From: Nitrospirota bacterium
GTDB lineage: Bacteria; Nitrospirota; UBA9217
DNA length: 64,000 nt
Assembly (NCBI GenBank): GCA_035516965.1
Contig: DATIZR010000117.1
Location: forward strand, 1 to 64,000
Direction of reading: 5' to 3'
Part shown: in pieces, positions 63,018 to 64,000 of the stretch
Numbering within the stretch: position 1 is the first letter of the stretch
Layout: every line of letters starts with the position of its first letter
Translations under genes and position numbers: made by a program
Notes under the pieces: model-generated
The model's input: the letters and a program-made list of their open reading frames with translations, nothing else
Told to the model about the DNA's origin: nothing
Databases searched by the model: none

Positions 63018-64000
63018 ATGAAAAGGTTTTTCATGACTATTGCTCTGGTGGCTTTGACGGCAGTCCCGGCATTCGCGGGAGACACGATCAAGATTGCACT
63101 GACCGGACCGTATTCCGGCGGTTCGGCGCCCATGGGCGTTTCCGCGCGCGACGGTTCGAAGCTGGCCATCGCCGAGATCAACGCAGCCGGCGGCATCCAG
63201 GTGGGCGACAAAAAGATGAAGATCGAGATCATCGAGCGGGATGACGAGGCGAAGAATGAGCGCGGCGCCCTGATCGCGCAGGAGCTCGCGTCCATGAGCG
63301 ATCTTTCCGGCATCATCGGCACGGTGAACACGGGCGTGGCGATGGCCGGCGACAAGCATATCATGGAAAAGGGAATCACCAAGATCATCTGCCCCGCCGC
63401 GGGCTCCATGTCCATGATGCAGTGGGTCGACAGGCCCGCGACTGCGGATAAGCCGGCCTTTGCCGGCCCCAAGGATCTCTCGATCTTCCGGTTCGCAGCG
63501 GACGACGGTATCCAGTCCGCCATGGTGGTCGAGGAGGCGATCAACCGGAAATACACCAAGGTGGCCGTCCTCTTCGACTCTACGAACTACGGCGTCTCGG
63601 GCCGCGACGACATGCTGAACCAGATCAAGCTGCAGGGGAACAAGCTCGAGGTCGTGGCGCTCGAGAAGTACAACATTGGCGACAAGGACATGACCGCCCA
63701 GCTCGTCAAGGCGAAATCGAACGGTGCCCAGGCCATCCTGATCTGGGGCATCGGTCCGGAGCTCGCGGCCGTGGCGAACGGCATGGCCAAGCTCGGCATG
63801 AAGGAGCCGCTCATCGGCGGCTGGACGCTCTCCATGTCGAACTACATCGATAACGCGGGAGCGAACGGCAACGGTACGCTGATGCCGCAGACCTTCATCG
63901 AGGAGCCCATCACGCCGCGGGCCAAGAAGTTCATCGAGGACTACCACAAGGCATATAAAGTAACGCGCATCCCGTCGCCGGTCTCTGCCGCCCAGGGCTA
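63018..64000 (+). CDS. Branched-chain amino acid-type ABC transporter substrate-binding protein, 3' truncated
   Basis: ATG 63018 follows GAAGGAGG. The frame is open to the right edge, 327 codons so far. A signal peptide (KRFFMTIALVALTAVPAFA) precedes DTIKIALTGPYSGGSAPMGVSARDGSKLAIAEIN, the Peripla_BP_6 opening, with IIERDDEAKNERGALIAQELA and LFDSTNYGVSGRDDML also typical. It begins a second Liv-type transporter whose other genes presumably lie outside the window. The gene is GC-rich, unlike the slightly AT-richer upstream cluster. Confidence 0.92.
   Translation, partial: MKRFFMTIALVALTAVPAFAGDTIKIALTGPYSGGSAPMGVSARDGSKLAIAEINAAGGIQVGDKKMKIEIIERDDEAKNERGALIAQELASMSDLSGIIGTVNTGVAMAGDKHIMEKGITKIICPAAGSMSMMQWVDRPATADKPAFAGPKDLSIFRFAADDGIQSAMVVEEAINRKYTKVAVLFDSTNYGVSGRDDMLNQIKLQGNKLEVVALEKYNIGDKDMTAQLVKAKSNGAQAILIWGIGPELAAVANGMAKLGMKEPLIGGWTLSMSNYIDNAGANGNGTLMPQTFIEEPITPRAKKFIEDYHKAYKVTRIPSPVSAAQG

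Overview
The window looks like chromosomal DNA from a Gram-negative, probably anaerobic or facultative bacterium of the Desulfobacterota/Nitrospirota type. The reasons are: a PPi-type phosphofructokinase, a two-subunit 2-oxoacid:ferredoxin oxidoreductase, a glutaredoxin-like selenoprotein, a GEMM-type riboswitch in front of an envelope lipoprotein operon, HrcA/CIRCE heat-shock control, and many signal peptides and lipoproteins. Most genes are GC-rich; about 2.2-4.6 kb is clearly AT-richer and looks acquired. The assignment to a phylum is inference.

Layout. 0-2 kb: a truncated GT87-like membrane protein and a GT2-GtrA fusion. 2-4.6 kb: three small unrelated genes, each followed by an imperfect palindrome with AAC...GTT ends, which looks like an integron-type cassette array without an integrase. 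4.7-10.6 kb: PilZ protein, Cdh-like phosphatase overlapping a TMEM175-like channel, a CrtI-like oxidoreductase and an ABC-F ATPase. 10.8-17.3 kb: sigma70-like promoter, c-di-GMP-I-type riboswitch overlapping a terminator, then a four-gene envelope operon (lipoprotein, large PEGA/TPR lipoprotein, TolB-like propeller, TPR protein). 17.6-23.6 kb: complete Dpp/Opp-type transporter. 23.6-29.7 kb: polysaccharide deacetylase, ferritin-like protein, PPi-PFK, HAMP protein, moaA-moaC. 29.7-35.4 kb: hsp20 and hrcA-grpE-dnaK-dnaJ, both units headed by CIRCE elements. 35.4-42.6 kb: lgt, rubrerythrin-like protein, a radical SAM/SPASM gene followed by an unlisted 20-residue Cys-rich peptide gene, a divergent Cys-rich protein, korAB-like genes and corA. 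42.6-45.9 kb: ECF sigma factor, anti-sigma fused to a DUF4431-like domain, DUF4139 protein. 46-48.6 kb: a selenoprotein with in-frame UGA, an isochorismatase-like hydrolase and a PDO-thioredoxin reductase fusion. 48.7-53.1 kb: membrane protein, LemA/TPM/NTase-like set, macro domain protein. 53.4-62.4 kb: hydroxypyruvate isomerase, tartronate semialdehyde reductase, a Liv-type ABC transporter, LarA-like protein and glycerate kinase. The end holds tRNA-Leu(CAA) and a truncated Liv-type binding protein.

The best candidates for something little described are the radical SAM plus CKCKSSC peptide pair, the riboswitch-controlled envelope operon, the cassette-like array, the selenoprotein redox cluster and the transporter-linked glycerate/hydroxyacid cluster. 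All function calls rest on reading the translated sequence; no searches were run.
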